Shown: positions 1 through 6,794, numbered from the stretch's first letter. The stretch: 15,697 nucleotides of DNA from Natrialbaceae archaeon (GCA_003552325.1 PUKM01000223.1:1-15697), one strand, 5' to 3'. Notes: generated from the letters alone by a model not told the origin. Numbers and translations are program-made.

Positions 1-383
1 ACCTCGCCCCCGAGCATCGTCGTTTTCCCCGGATAGTACGGGTAGACCGGGTCCGTCAGCAGGATCTCCTCGCCCGAACCGCGCTCGAGCGCTCGAGCCA
101 TCGCGAGATAGTTCGCCTCCCCGGCCCCGTTCGTGACCACGACCTGTTCGGTGTCGACGCCTCGTCTCGCGGCGATCTCCTCACGCAGTGGTCGGAGTCC
201 GTCACTCGGTGGATACTGGAAGCGTGCTGGCTCGAGGTCGGCGTATTCACGAAGCCCCGCTCGGAGCGCATCCGGGGGTTCCCAGTCGGGGTTTCCACTG
301 ACCATGTCGATGACGTCGCCCTCGGCCCGGGCGGCGTAGCCCATCACGTGAAAGAAAAGCGGCGTCTCGTACTCGGCGTCCAT
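1..383 (-). CDS. PLP-dependent class I/II aminotransferase, N-terminal part (C-terminus outside window)
   Basis: Reading leftward from the ATG at 383-381 gives about 127 residues that run off the window edge. The visible part looks like the N-terminus of a fold-type I pyridoxal-phosphate aminotransferase: an SGNPDWEPP segment, then QYPPSDGLRPLREEIA (substrate-side loop and helix), VVVTNGAGEANYLAM (the small-residue turn that holds the PLP phosphate) and DPVYPYYPG (aromatic residue that stacks near PLP). The Schiff-base lysine would lie in the missing part. Members transfer amino groups between amino acids and 2-oxo acids in the cytoplasm; the substrate cannot be told from this fragment. A GGGGAGGT run abuts the ATG directly, which is too close for a normal Shine-Dalgarno. 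It is divergent from the CinA-type gene, so the 144 bases between them should hold both promoters. Confidence 0.85.
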   Translation of the reverse strand, partial: MDAEYETPLFFHVMGYAARAEGDVIDMVSGNPDWEPPDALRAGLREYADLEPARFQYPPSDGLRPLREEIAARRGVDTEQVVVTNGAGEANYLAMARALERGSGEEILLTDPVYPYYPGKTTMLGGE

Positions 384-494
384 ACCTCCCCGTCTGGGGG
401 CAATCGTGGTGGTTCTTTCGCCCCAATCGCAGTCGTGTTGTGGGTCGGGGCCACCGTGCACTGTCGGCGTCATATGCACCGGCCAGGGACCGTA

Positions 495-503
495 CACCTT
501 TGA
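495..503 (+). promoter_or_regulatory. Weak TATA-like box for the CinA-type gene
   Basis: CACCTTTGA is centred about 28 bases before the ATG at 528, the spacing expected for a leaderless haloarchaeal transcript. The match is weak, so this is inferred mainly from position. Confidence 0.35.
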
Positions 504-527
504 GGGTGAGCCGACTCACACTCACAC

Positions 528-1076
528 ATGGACGAGTCACCAGATACCGTTGACGTACATCCCGACCAGGCACTCGTCGAAGCCCTCGGTGACGCACTTA
601 GGGACCGGGAAGAGCGGCTCGCGGTCGCCGAATCCTGCACCGGTGGTCTCCTCGGTGGCGCGCTTACGGCTGTTGCCGGCTCGAGTGAGTACTTCGACAG
701 CGGGCACACGGTCTATGCCTACGACGCCAAACGCCGCCACCTCGGCGTCTCGCGGGAAGCGCTCGACGAACACGGAGCCGTCTCCGCCCCCGTCGCCCTC
801 GAGATGGCTCGCGGCGTTCGGGACGTCGCCGACGTCGACTGGGGCGTCTCGGTGACGGGCGTCGCCGGACCGACCGGTGGGAGCGCGGAGACCCCGGTCG
901 GAACCGTCTATATTGGCGTCGCCTACGCAGGGCCGTGGGGGTCACAGACCTCGTTCGGGGAGACGCGTCGGCAGACGTTCGAGGGAGATCGGCGAGACAT
1001 CCGGGCACAAACCGTGACGGCTGCCCTCGAGTACCTGCTCGAGGCAGTACGGGATGGCCCATCGGAACGTCAGTGA
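528..1076 (+). CDS. CinA C-terminal-domain protein (PncC-type nicotinamide-nucleotide amidohydrolase)
   Basis: This 182-residue protein is a stand-alone CinA C-terminal domain. Family hallmarks are visible: AESCTGG at 34-40 with the active-site serine S36, a following Gly/Ala helix (LLGGALTAVAGSS), SVTGVAGPTGG at 108-118, and PVGTVYIGVA at 123-132. In bacteria the domain (PncC) deamidates nicotinamide mononucleotide to nicotinate mononucleotide in the pyridine-nucleotide salvage cycle. The haloarchaeal substrate is inferred from homology only. The N-terminal MoaB-like domain of full CinA is absent, which is common in archaea. The ATG at 528 was chosen because it gives the usual short acidic leader before the conserved core. 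It is followed 86 bases later by a small-protein pair with its own promoter-like box. Confidence 0.92.
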   Translation: MDESPDTVDVHPDQALVEALGDALRDREERLAVAESCTGGLLGGALTAVAGSSEYFDSGHTVYAYDAKRRHLGVSREALDEHGAVSAPVALEMARGVRDVADVDWGVSVTGVAGPTGGSAETPVGTVYIGVAYAGPWGSQTSFGETRRQTFEGDRRDIRAQTVTAALEYLLEAVRDGPSERQ

Positions 1077-1131
1077 AGGTATCGAAAACGAACGGCATCG
1101 TGTGGCGTGGCTCTCCTTCCATTGTACGCGC

Positions 1132-1138
1132 TTTTATG
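1132..1138 (+). promoter_or_regulatory. TATA-like box for the 1163 gene
   Basis: TTTTATG is centred about 28 bases before the ATG at 1163. This supports the 1163 start over in-frame upstream starts and suggests a leaderless transcript. Confidence 0.5.
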
Positions 1139-1162
1139 CGTCATGGCGGCGTAGATGGCCGT

Positions 1163-1423
1163 ATGACAGTTCGTGAGACGCATTCGTTTCGCGGTATCTC
1201 CGAACGGCTGACCGTTCGGTACCTCGAGCGACTCGGGGGCGAGCGCGTCGGTGACGCCGCCGTGGCGGGAGACGGTTGGCGGGCCCAGTTCGAGTCAGCA
1301 ACCGCCACCGTCGGGCCCACACTCACACTGACAGAAGTCACCGTTACGTTCGAGGGCGAGGCGGACGTTCTCGAGGAGTTGATCCCGGAATTCTCCCAGA
1401 AAGCCATGCGAGCAGGGGGTTGA
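1163..1423 (+). CDS. Small haloarchaeal conserved-type protein, 86 residues
   Basis: This encodes an 86-residue soluble protein with no signal peptide or membrane segment. It contains FRGISERLTVRYLERLGG near the start, a central GDGWRAQFES segment, a beta-rich GPTLTLTEVTVTFEGE stretch, and a basic C-terminus AQ/QKAMRAGG type (QKAMRAGG at 79-86). The alternating pattern suggests a compact alpha/beta domain. From memory, haloarchaeal proteins of this appearance are sometimes labelled as MoaD-related C-terminal domain (DUF1952-like); I cannot verify that here. The open frame continues upstream to 935 through the cinA gene, but the ATG at 1163 fits the TATA-like box and the family-like beginning. 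Its stop is one base before the ATG of the next gene, so the two are probably co-transcribed and perhaps functionally linked. Function unknown. Confidence 0.8.
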   Translation: MTVRETHSFRGISERLTVRYLERLGGERVGDAAVAGDGWRAQFESATATVGPTLTLTEVTVTFEGEADVLEELIPEFSQKAMRAGG

Positions 1424-1424
1424 G

Positions 1425-1799
1425 ATGGTCGGTGAGCCGATCGATGGCGAGATTTTGCTCTTGACGGCGGCGAAAGCGAGTGTCCCCCCATCGCGTTTGC
1501 CGACACTGATCGAGCTGGTCCAGGACCACCTCGAAACTGATATCCGTCGGTTCAGGAAGACGAGGGAGTGCATCTTCGAAGACCCTGACCGGGTCGCCTT
1601 CTTGACCGAAGACGGCTTCTGGGAGACGGTGGGTGCCGACCTCGAGTTAACGGATCGTGAAATCGACGCCGTCCGTCGTGCACACACCGAGCAGCTCCGC
1701 CGGATCGGCCGGCAGACTGAACGCCACGACGAGTTCGAAACGGCCCTCGAGATCCGGGATCCGATCTTCATTTCGGTCTCGAGCGGGGCGGGCGACTGA
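1425..1799 (+). CDS. Hypothetical protein, 124 residues, paired with the 1163 gene
   Basis: This is a soluble, acidic protein that I do not recognise. It opens with GEPIDGEILLLTAAKASVP, followed by a predicted helical stretch rich in Arg/Glu (LIELVQDHLETDIRRFRK) and a second helical region around residues 75-100 (LTDREIDAVRRAHTEQLRR), and ends IFISVSSGAGD. There is one Cys (in RECIFED) and no metal-binding cluster, signal peptide or membrane helix. It begins one base after the stop of the 86-residue gene, with a GGGGGTTGAG purine-rich run just upstream, so translation is probably coupled. Codon use and amino-acid bias match the neighbours, so there is no sign of recent transfer. It ends 22 bases before a convergent hydrolase gene. 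Confidence 0.8.
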   Translation: MVGEPIDGEILLLTAAKASVPPSRLPTLIELVQDHLETDIRRFRKTRECIFEDPDRVAFLTEDGFWETVGADLELTDREIDAVRRAHTEQLRRIGRQTERHDEFETALEIRDPIFISVSSGAGD

Positions 1800-1821
1800 T
1801 TGCTCTTCCTCTCACACCCTC

Positions 1822-2736
1822 TTATGACTGATCCACGCGCTCGAGGAACCCACACAGCGCCTCGTTGACGGCCTCGGGCCGGTCGGCGTTGACCCAGTGA
1901 CTCGCGTTCGGAAATCGCTCGATTTGCAGGTCCGAGACGTACGTCTCGAGTCCCTCGAGCTGGGCCGTCGTCAGTGCCACGTCATTTTCACCCCAGATGA
2001 CCAGCGTCGGTGCTCGTACCTGCCCGCTTTGAGTGGGTGTACGCAGGGAACCGACGAACGGCAGGGAGGTGGGGAGTTCCGTGAGGGCCGTGCCCCGAAA
2101 CAGGGCGCGATAGTAGCTGATGGCTGACTTGACGGCTCCAGGGTGGCGGAACGCGTCTTTGTATCGGTCGATATCCGTCGGTGAGAACGCCTCGGGCGAG
2201 ACGCGTTCGTCGGTGAACAGTTCCTCGAGCAGCGCGAAATCACGGGCCCGAAACAGCCGTTCGGGAAGCCACGGGAGCTGGAAAAAGAGGGCGTACCACG
2301 ATCGGCCGAGTTGCTCGAGGCTCAGTTCTCGAGCGTACTTCAGGGGGTGTGGAGCGTTCAACACGGTGAGCGACCGGACCACGTCAGGATGGCGATAGGC
2401 CGTTGCCCAGGCGACGACGCCGCCCCAGTCGTGGCCGACGATGTGCGCCTGCTCGGCTCCGAACTGGGTCACGAGTCCACGGACGTCGGCGGTGAGCTCC
2501 TCGAGCGAGTAGGCGCCAACCCCGTGGGGCTTTTCTGACCGATTATACCCTCGCATATCCGGGGCGATGACGCGGTAGCCCGCCCCAGCGAGTGCCGGCA
2601 ATTGCCGATGCCAGGAGTACCAGAACTCCGGAAACCCATGCAGACAGATGACGAGGTCCCCATCCGAGGGGCCGGCTTCGACGTAGTGGAGCCTGACGTC
2701 GTTGACGATGCACTGGCCGTGTCGAGTCGTCGACAT
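1822..2736 (-). CDS. Alpha/beta hydrolase, epoxide hydrolase-like
   Basis: This 304-residue cytoplasmic alpha/beta-hydrolase belongs to the epoxide hydrolase / haloalkane dehalogenase branch. Visible features in order: HGFPEFWYSWHRQ at 33-45 (HGxP oxyanion-hole motif), APDMRGYNRSEKP at 58-70, GHDWGG at 101-106 with an Asp nucleophile (D103) rather than Ser, a helical cap at about 130-220 containing Tyr pairs (ISYYRALFR) of the kind that polarise an epoxide ring, LVIWGENDVAL at 246-255 for the acid, and ASHWVNAD with catalytic H280. An Asp nucleophile with cap tyrosines fits an epoxide hydrolase better than an esterase; the substrate is unknown. The length is normal for the family. The start at 2736 is supported by a TATA-like box 28 bases upstream. 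It is transcribed alone. Confidence 0.9.
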   Translation of the reverse strand: MSTTRHGQCIVNDVRLHYVEAGPSDGDLVICLHGFPEFWYSWHRQLPALAGAGYRVIAPDMRGYNRSEKPHGVGAYSLEELTADVRGLVTQFGAEQAHIVGHDWGGVVAWATAYRHPDVVRSLTVLNAPHPLKYARELSLEQLGRSWYALFFQLPWLPERLFRARDFALLEELFTDERVSPEAFSPTDIDRYKDAFRHPGAVKSAISYYRALFRGTALTELPTSLPFVGSLRTPTQSGQVRAPTLVIWGENDVALTTAQLEGLETYVSDLQIERFPNASHWVNADRPEAVNEALCGFLERVDQS

Positions 2737-2760
2737 TGACCATGCTTCACGCTCGAGGGG

Positions 2761-2767
2761 CTAAACC
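2761..2767 (-). promoter_or_regulatory. TATA-like box for the alpha/beta hydrolase gene
   Basis: On the minus strand GGTTTAG is centred about 28 bases upstream of the ATG at 2736, consistent with a leaderless transcript. Confidence 0.45.
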
Positions 2768-2772
2768 GTGTT

Positions 2773-2802
2773 CCCTACGCGCGAACGTCTGACCGTGTAG
2801 GG
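2773..2802 (-). promoter_or_regulatory. Imperfect inverted repeat upstream of the hydrolase promoter and downstream of the NOB1 gene
   Basis: CCCTACGCG (2773-2781) and CGTGTAGGG (2794-2802) form 9-base arms with one mismatch and a 12-base spacer. It starts a few bases upstream of the hydrolase TATA-like box and 39 bases after the NOB1 stop. It could be an operator for the hydrolase or an RNA hairpin closing the NOB1 operon. There is no clear oligo-T tail, so neither reading is settled. Confidence 0.35.
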
Positions 2803-2840
2803 CGTTCTGGTCCAGTGCAAACGGTGAGTGACGGGTCGCG

Positions 2841-3299
2841 TTAGTTCGGGTTCTTTCGTGTCACGTCCGAGCCACAGATCACACAGCGGTCCTGGGGTTC
2901 GTCGAACTCACGTCCACAGCCCTGACACTGGTGGATCCACTCTCGTGCTTCTTCGATGCCGTCTCGAGCGATCGCTTCGACGGTCACGCCCAGGCGTTCG
3001 GCGACGTTTTGCATCGCGTAATCGTCAGTGACGAGGACGCCATCGAGTTCGAACGAGGTGGCAACCAGGCGGATATCGGTATCCGAAAGCACGTCCAGGT
3101 CACCCGATTCTTTGGCCGCCCGACGAACCTTTTCGACGGTATCGCCGTTGGGAATGTGCACGTGCATGCCCGATCCCTCCATCGCGTCGTAGCGATAGAC
3201 CGTCTCGCCCTCGAGCTCCTCGCGGACGAGTGGGATCGTTGCCATCTGTTCGGTCGTGTGAAAATCGTGAATAAAAGCCGACGAGTCGAGAATGTACAT
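2841..3299 (-). CDS. nob1: NOB1-type endoribonuclease (PIN domain plus zinc ribbon)
   Basis: This 152-residue protein has an N-terminal PIN nuclease domain and a C-terminal zinc ribbon, the layout of archaeal NOB1. Acidic metal-binding residues are D5 (ILDSSAFI), E27/E28 (REELEG), D73/D75 (LSDTDIRL) and D92/D93 (VTDDYA). The ribbon cysteines are C125, C128, C139 and C142. NOB1 makes the final cut at the 3' end of 16S rRNA during small-subunit maturation in the cytoplasm, and all four acidic positions are kept, so it should be active. The PRC-barrel gene lies 4 bases upstream on the same strand, so the two form an operon divergent from aIF5B. In eukaryotes eIF5B-dependent subunit joining is tied to Nob1 action, which gives the arrangement a plausible meaning. 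Confidence 0.93.
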   Translation of the reverse strand: MYILDSSAFIHDFHTTEQMATIPLVREELEGETVYRYDAMEGSGMHVHIPNGDTVEKVRRAAKESGDLDVLSDTDIRLVATSFELDGVLVTDDYAMQNVAERLGVTVEAIARDGIEEAREWIHQCQGCGREFDEPQDRCVICGSDVTRKNPN

Positions 3300-3303
3300 A
3301 CCG

Positions 3304-3549
3304 TTAGCGTTGGACGACGATGTAGTCTTTGACCGCCTGGACGCGACTGACTGGAATCAGAAATCTGCCAGCGTCGTTACGTTGCAGGTCTACCGACCGC
3401 GTAGAAAGCTCCTCATCGGGATCGACGACGAGGTCGTGCAGTTTCCCCGATTTCAGGTCCATGGTAATGTTGTAAAGCATCCCCAGCTCGGTGCCGTCCG
3501 ACCCCATGACGGACTTTCCCGAGAGGTTTTCAGCGAGTATCTCACTCAT
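3304..3549 (-). CDS. PRC-barrel domain protein, 81 residues
   Basis: The small single-domain protein begins MSEILAENLSGKSVMGSDG and continues with GTELGMLYNITMDLKSGKL and LHDLVVDP, the typical PRC-barrel pattern of short strands with a G-x-x-L/I-G turn. It ends FLIPVSRVQAVKDYIVVQR. PRC-barrels occur in photosynthetic reaction centre H subunits, in the ribosome maturation factor RimM and as stand-alone archaeal proteins. The RimM link makes a role in RNA or ribosome handling plausible, since the gene is the first of an operon with NOB1 and divergent from aIF5B, but this is inference. The start is supported by a good TATA-like box 27 bases upstream. Confidence 0.88.
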   Translation of the reverse strand: MSEILAENLSGKSVMGSDGTELGMLYNITMDLKSGKLHDLVVDPDEELSTRSVDLQRNDAGRFLIPVSRVQAVKDYIVVQR

Positions 3550-3570
3550 GCGTGTCGGTACTGACTGATC

Positions 3571-3580
3571 GGTATTAAAA
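3571..3580 (-). promoter_or_regulatory. TATA box for the PRC-barrel/NOB1 operon
   Basis: On the minus strand TTTTAATACC is centred about 27 bases before the ATG at 3549. It is one of the best TATA-like matches in the window. Confidence 0.6.
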
Positions 3581-3659
3581 ACAGGGGGCTCGACTGACGG
3601 CTGTCTGACGCCATCGAGACCGGGACTCGAGGAATCCGTTCAAACGGGCGTGACGATGG

Positions 3660-3667
3660 GTTTAACT
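3660..3667 (+). promoter_or_regulatory. TATA-like box for aIF5B, implying a short leader
   Basis: GTTTAACT lies about 50 bases before the ATG at 3714, which would place the transcript start near 3690 and leave a leader of about 25 bases containing CTAGGGTGGT. A weaker alternative, ACAGATACA (3685-3693), would give a leaderless transcript. I cannot decide between them. Confidence 0.4.
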
Positions 3668-3713
3668 ACCGGGCAACGGACGGTACAGATACAACCTTCT
3701 AGGGTGGTTCACG

Positions 3714-5519
3714 ATGTCGGACACTGACTCAGAAACACACGACCCGGCGGCGCTACGAACGCCGATCGTGGCCGTCCTCGGCCACGTCGATCACGGAAAG
3801 ACCAGTTTACTCGACAAGATTCGCGGTTCCGCCGTCATCGAGGGTGAAGCCGGGGCGATCACCCAACATATCGGGGCCACGGCAGTCCCTCTCGACGTCG
3901 TCTCTTCTATTGCCGGTGATCTCGTCAACCCGGACGATTTCGACCTCCCGGGCCTGCTCTTTATTGACACCCCTGGCCACCACTCCTTTACGACCCTCCG
4001 CTCACGCGGCGGCGCCCTCGCCGACATCGCCATCCTCGTCGTCGACGTCAACGACGGCTTTCAACCACAGACCCTCGAGGCACTCGATATCCTCAAACGG
4101 TCACAGACGCCGTTTATCGTCGCGGCGAATAAAGTCGACACCGTTCCGGGGTGGAACCCCACGGAGGATTCGCCGATCACCCAAACCTACGAATCCCAGT
4201 CAGACCGTGTCCGCCAACGTCTCGATGAGAGCCTGTATACAATTATCGGGAACCTCTCTGACCAGGGCTTTTCGGCCGACCTCTACTGGCGGGTCCAGAA
4301 CTTCCAGCGAAACGTCGGCGTCGTCCCCGTTTCAGCCCTCACCGGCGAAGGTGTCCCCGACCTCCTCGCGGTCATGATGGGGCTCTCCCAGCGATACATG
4401 AAAGAGGCGATGGAGATCGACGTGGCGGGTCCCGGCGTCGGCACCGTCCTCGAGGTGAAAGAGGAGAAAGGATTCGGCACGACGATCGACACCGTCCTCT
4501 ACGATGGCACCATCAGCAGCGACGACACCATCGTCGTCGGCGGATTGAACGACCCGATCGTGACGGACGTGCGAGCGCTCTTACAACCACGACCGCTCGC
4601 GGAGATCAGGACCGAAAACCGGTTCGAGAACGTCGACCAGGTCGACGCCGCCGCCGGGATCAAAGTCGCTGCCCCCGACCTCGAGGGCGCGATGGCCGGG
4701 GCCCCTGTCCGTGTCGTCAGAAACCGGGACCTCGAGGGGGTCATCGCCGAAGTGCGGGCGGAACTCGCTGACATCGCCGTCGACACCGAGGAAGATGGCG
4801 TGGTCGTCAAAGCGGACACCCTCGGCAGCCTCGAGGCGATGGCCGATGCGTTGGGCGAGGCCGAGATCCCGATCGTTCGCGCGGAGGTGGGGGACGTGGC
4901 CCCACGAGACATTTCGGTGGCCTCGACGGCCGACGATCCGAAACAGCAGGCCGTTCTCGGCTTCAGCGTCGACGTGCTCTCGGATGCCGACCGACGGGCC
5001 GAGATCGACGACGTCCTGGTGTTCACCGACGACGTCATCTACCAGTTGATCGATCGCTACACCGACCACGTCGAGGAGATCGAACGCGCCCAGCAGGACA
5101 CGATCCTCGACAATATCACGCGCCCGTCGCGCTTTCGCGTTCTCGATGACCACGTGTTCCGACAGAGCGACCCCGCCGTCGTCGGCGTCGAAATCTATTC
5201 GGGAACGCTGCAGAACAACAGCTACGTCGTCAAGTGGGAGGAGAACGAACCGACGCGCGTCGGACAGGTCAAGGGGATTCAAGAACAGGGTGAAGACGTC
5301 GACGAAGCCCGGGCCGGCCAACGGGTGTCAGTCGCGATCGACGGCCCAACCATCGGTCGACAAGTGAGAGAGGGCGACCTCCTCTGGACTGATCTCCCGG
5401 AGAAACACGCCAAAATCCTCGAGCAGGAACTGACTGAAGAGATCCCAGCGGACGAACTCGAGGCGTTGAACATGTACCTCGAGAACCATCGGAAGCGCGA
5501 CCCCTTCTGGGGCAAATAA
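3714..5519 (+). CDS. infB: Translation initiation factor aIF5B (archaeal IF-2 homologue)
   Basis: This 601-residue GTPase is the archaeal IF2/eIF5B. GTP-binding motifs are GHVDHGKT at 23-30 (P-loop), DTPGHHSF at 85-92 (switch II with catalytic H89) and NKVD at 139-142. They are followed by the beta-barrel domain II (from about residue 245, GTVLEVKEEKGFGTTID), domain III (about 350-450) and the second barrel domain IV, ending YLENHRKRDPFWGK. It promotes ribosomal subunit joining and initiator tRNA placement in the cytoplasm. The residue after the catalytic His is His rather than the usual Glu (DTPGHE), which I believe is usual in haloarchaea. The length matches archaeal relatives, which lack the long N-terminal extension of eIF5B. 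The ATG at 3714 has a GGGTGGT run nearby. It is divergent from the PRC-barrel/NOB1 operon. Confidence 0.97.
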   Translation: MSDTDSETHDPAALRTPIVAVLGHVDHGKTSLLDKIRGSAVIEGEAGAITQHIGATAVPLDVVSSIAGDLVNPDDFDLPGLLFIDTPGHHSFTTLRSRGGALADIAILVVDVNDGFQPQTLEALDILKRSQTPFIVAANKVDTVPGWNPTEDSPITQTYESQSDRVRQRLDESLYTIIGNLSDQGFSADLYWRVQNFQRNVGVVPVSALTGEGVPDLLAVMMGLSQRYMKEAMEIDVAGPGVGTVLEVKEEKGFGTTIDTVLYDGTISSDDTIVVGGLNDPIVTDVRALLQPRPLAEIRTENRFENVDQVDAAAGIKVAAPDLEGAMAGAPVRVVRNRDLEGVIAEVRAELADIAVDTEEDGVVVKADTLGSLEAMADALGEAEIPIVRAEVGDVAPRDISVASTADDPKQQAVLGFSVDVLSDADRRAEIDDVLVFTDDVIYQLIDRYTDHVEEIERAQQDTILDNITRPSRFRVLDDHVFRQSDPAVVGVEIYSGTLQNNSYVVKWEENEPTRVGQVKGIQEQGEDVDEARAGQRVSVAIDGPTIGRQVREGDLLWTDLPEKHAKILEQELTEEIPADELEALNMYLENHRKRDPFWGK

Positions 5520-5536
5520 GGACCACATCCTCACCG

Positions 5537-5545
5537 CTTTTTGTG
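5537..5545 (+). promoter_or_regulatory. TATA-like box before the 21-residue ORF
   Basis: CTTTTTGTG is centred about 27 bases before the ATG at 5568, the leaderless spacing. The same T-rich tract lies just after the aIF5B stop and could instead act as its terminator. Confidence 0.35.
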
Positions 5546-5567
5546 ATAACAGACGGGAAGAGAGCGT

Positions 5568-5633
5568 ATGACTCCCCGTGGAACCACCGTGTTGATATCC
5601 GTCGCCTTAGTCGCACTCGTCCTCGCAGTGTGA
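5568..5633 (+). CDS. Possible 21-residue single-pass membrane microprotein
   Basis: A short reading frame starts at the ATG at 5568 and stops with TGA at 5631-5633. After a short head, MTPRG, residues 8-21 are almost entirely hydrophobic (Val, Leu, Ile, Ala), with one positive charge (R4) just before. This is a minimal membrane helix with a positive-inside N-terminus. A TATA-like T-rich box sits at leaderless spacing. I do not recognise a family. The helix is at the short end for spanning a bilayer, and hydrophobic runs can arise by chance in such GC-rich DNA, so this is a candidate only. It lies between aIF5B and the 130-residue gene, 66 bases before the latter. Confidence 0.35.
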   Translation: MTPRGTTVLISVALVALVLAV

Positions 5634-5664
5634 CTGGTGTGAGTACTGTTGTCACGAGGAGAAC

Positions 5665-5673
5665 GTTTTTCAA
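5665..5673 (+). promoter_or_regulatory. TATA-like box for the 5700 gene
   Basis: GTTTTTCAA is centred about 31 bases before the ATG at 5700. It supports that start over an in-frame one at 5649. Confidence 0.45.
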
Positions 5674-5699
5674 CCCACCTCCCTTTGGTCTGGACAGCA

Positions 5700-6092
5700 A
5701 TGAACGGAAATACGCCGTATGGGGGGCTCCCAGGGGTGACACAGGCCGGACAACGGGCTGCGGCGGACGTTCCCGAACTCTCACTCGAGCAAAAACGGAC
5801 GCTCCAGCGAAACGTCACCCAGATCGCCGATCTGACGCGCCAACTGCTCACCGCGGAGTACGTCGTCGACGCCAGCGTTTCCGACGGCATCAGCGGTCCA
5901 CAGGCACTCGTCGCCGTGCAGCCACCGATCGGCCACCCGGTCAGTGCTGGCTTCACCCCCGACATCGAGGCCGCACCGGACGACGTCATCGCGGCCGACG
6001 ACCGCGACGAAGTCGCTCGTGGGCTCGCTGCCAGTGCTGCCCTCCAGGTTAAACAGGCCGTTGGCGACGGCGTGACACCGACGGCTCGCTGA
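5700..6092 (+). CDS. Small haloarchaeal protein, 130 residues (possibly DUF5811)
   Basis: This soluble protein begins MNGNTPYGGLPG, followed by a helical segment (LSLEQKRTLQRNVTQIADL), a hydrophobic and beta-rich part with SGPQALVAVQPPIGHPVSAG, and a helical, Ala-rich C-terminus after an acidic loop (DDVIAADDRDEVARGL). There is no Cys, signal peptide or membrane helix. From memory the opening and the PPIGHPVSAGF segment resemble the haloarchaeal DUF5811 family, but this needs a profile search. The ATG at 5700 was preferred over 5649 because of the TATA-like box spacing and the conserved-looking N-terminus. It is convergent with the membrane-protein gene, whose stop is 19 bases away. Function unknown. 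Confidence 0.8.
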   Translation: MNGNTPYGGLPGVTQAGQRAAADVPELSLEQKRTLQRNVTQIADLTRQLLTAEYVVDASVSDGISGPQALVAVQPPIGHPVSAGFTPDIEAAPDDVIAADDRDEVARGLAASAALQVKQAVGDGVTPTAR

Positions 6093-6111
6093 GCACTCAG
6101 CAGGGAGTAAA

Positions 6112-6771
6112 TCAGGAGTCGACGTCTCGAGCGATCCCGTTTCTGAGATCACGTCCGAAATAGTAACTCAACAGGCTGACCAGTAGTGTCACCGCCGCCA
6201 CGGCGAGCAGCGGCTGCCCGAAATCAGTCGGCAGCCAGATACCCGTATCCGTCCCGAGAAGGGTGCTCCCGAGGCCGATCGCGATGCCAGTGAGCCCCGT
6301 CTCGAGGTAGAGGCGGCCCCGAACGGCAAAGCCTATCAGAAAGCCGGCGATGGCGAGGCCGAGGAGCTGACCGATGCCCCCGAGTGTGAGGGCAGTCCCG
6401 CCGCCGACGAAGCCGATGGCCAGGACACCGAACACCGACAGCAGCGCTTTCGGCGAGAGGTATCGACCGGGTGAGAGCCGATCTCGCATCGACGGGCCGG
6501 TTTCGTCTGCGACAGCGGTTTCCTCGTCGGCTTCGGTTGCCGCTGTCGACCCGCCGAACCGTCCACCGAACCACCCCGAACCGCTTTTTTCGGTCTGATC
6601 GGCCGTCCGTTGCTCGCCACCCTCCGACGACGAATCGGCGGGTCCACCCTCGAGGAGTCGTTCGGTTTCGGCGAGGAGCTCGTCCGTGGACGTGGTCGCG
6701 CCTGACTGGTCGCTCGAGGTATCAGTCGCGTCGTCCACCGTTTCCGTTCGCTCGGTTGAACGCTCGCCCAT
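6112..6771 (-). CDS. Membrane protein with acidic disordered N-terminus and four hydrophobic segments
   Basis: This 219-residue protein has an N-terminal third (1-108) that is Ser/Thr/Asp/Glu-rich and probably disordered, with a short helix ELLAETERLLEGG at 31-43 and a Gly/Trp patch GSGWFGGRFGG at 64-74. After LSPGRYLSPKALLS come four hydrophobic segments at about 109-129, 133-150, 158-173 and 186-205, with RGRLYLE between the second and third and FGRDLRNGIARD at the end. The Gly-rich helices with small residues suggest tight packing, somewhat like DUF456-type membrane proteins, but I cannot confirm a family. It is probably a cytoplasmic-membrane protein with the acidic tail inside. A TATA-like box stands 28 bases upstream. 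Function unknown. Confidence 0.82.
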   Translation of the reverse strand: MGERSTERTETVDDATDTSSDQSGATTSTDELLAETERLLEGGPADSSSEGGEQRTADQTEKSGSGWFGGRFGGSTAATEADEETAVADETGPSMRDRLSPGRYLSPKALLSVFGVLAIGFVGGGTALTLGGIGQLLGLAIAGFLIGFAVRGRLYLETGLTGIAIGLGSTLLGTDTGIWLPTDFGQPLLAVAAVTLLVSLLSYYFGRDLRNGIARDVDS

Positions 6772-6794
6772 GCGAGGGGAATACGGGGAGTAGT

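Noticed and set aside
1163..1423. Possibility that the 86-residue protein is the KEOPS subunit Pcc1
   Set aside because: The size is similar, but the sequence lacks the Pcc1 patterns I know, and the FRGIS...LGG and TLTEVTVTFEG segments point elsewhere.
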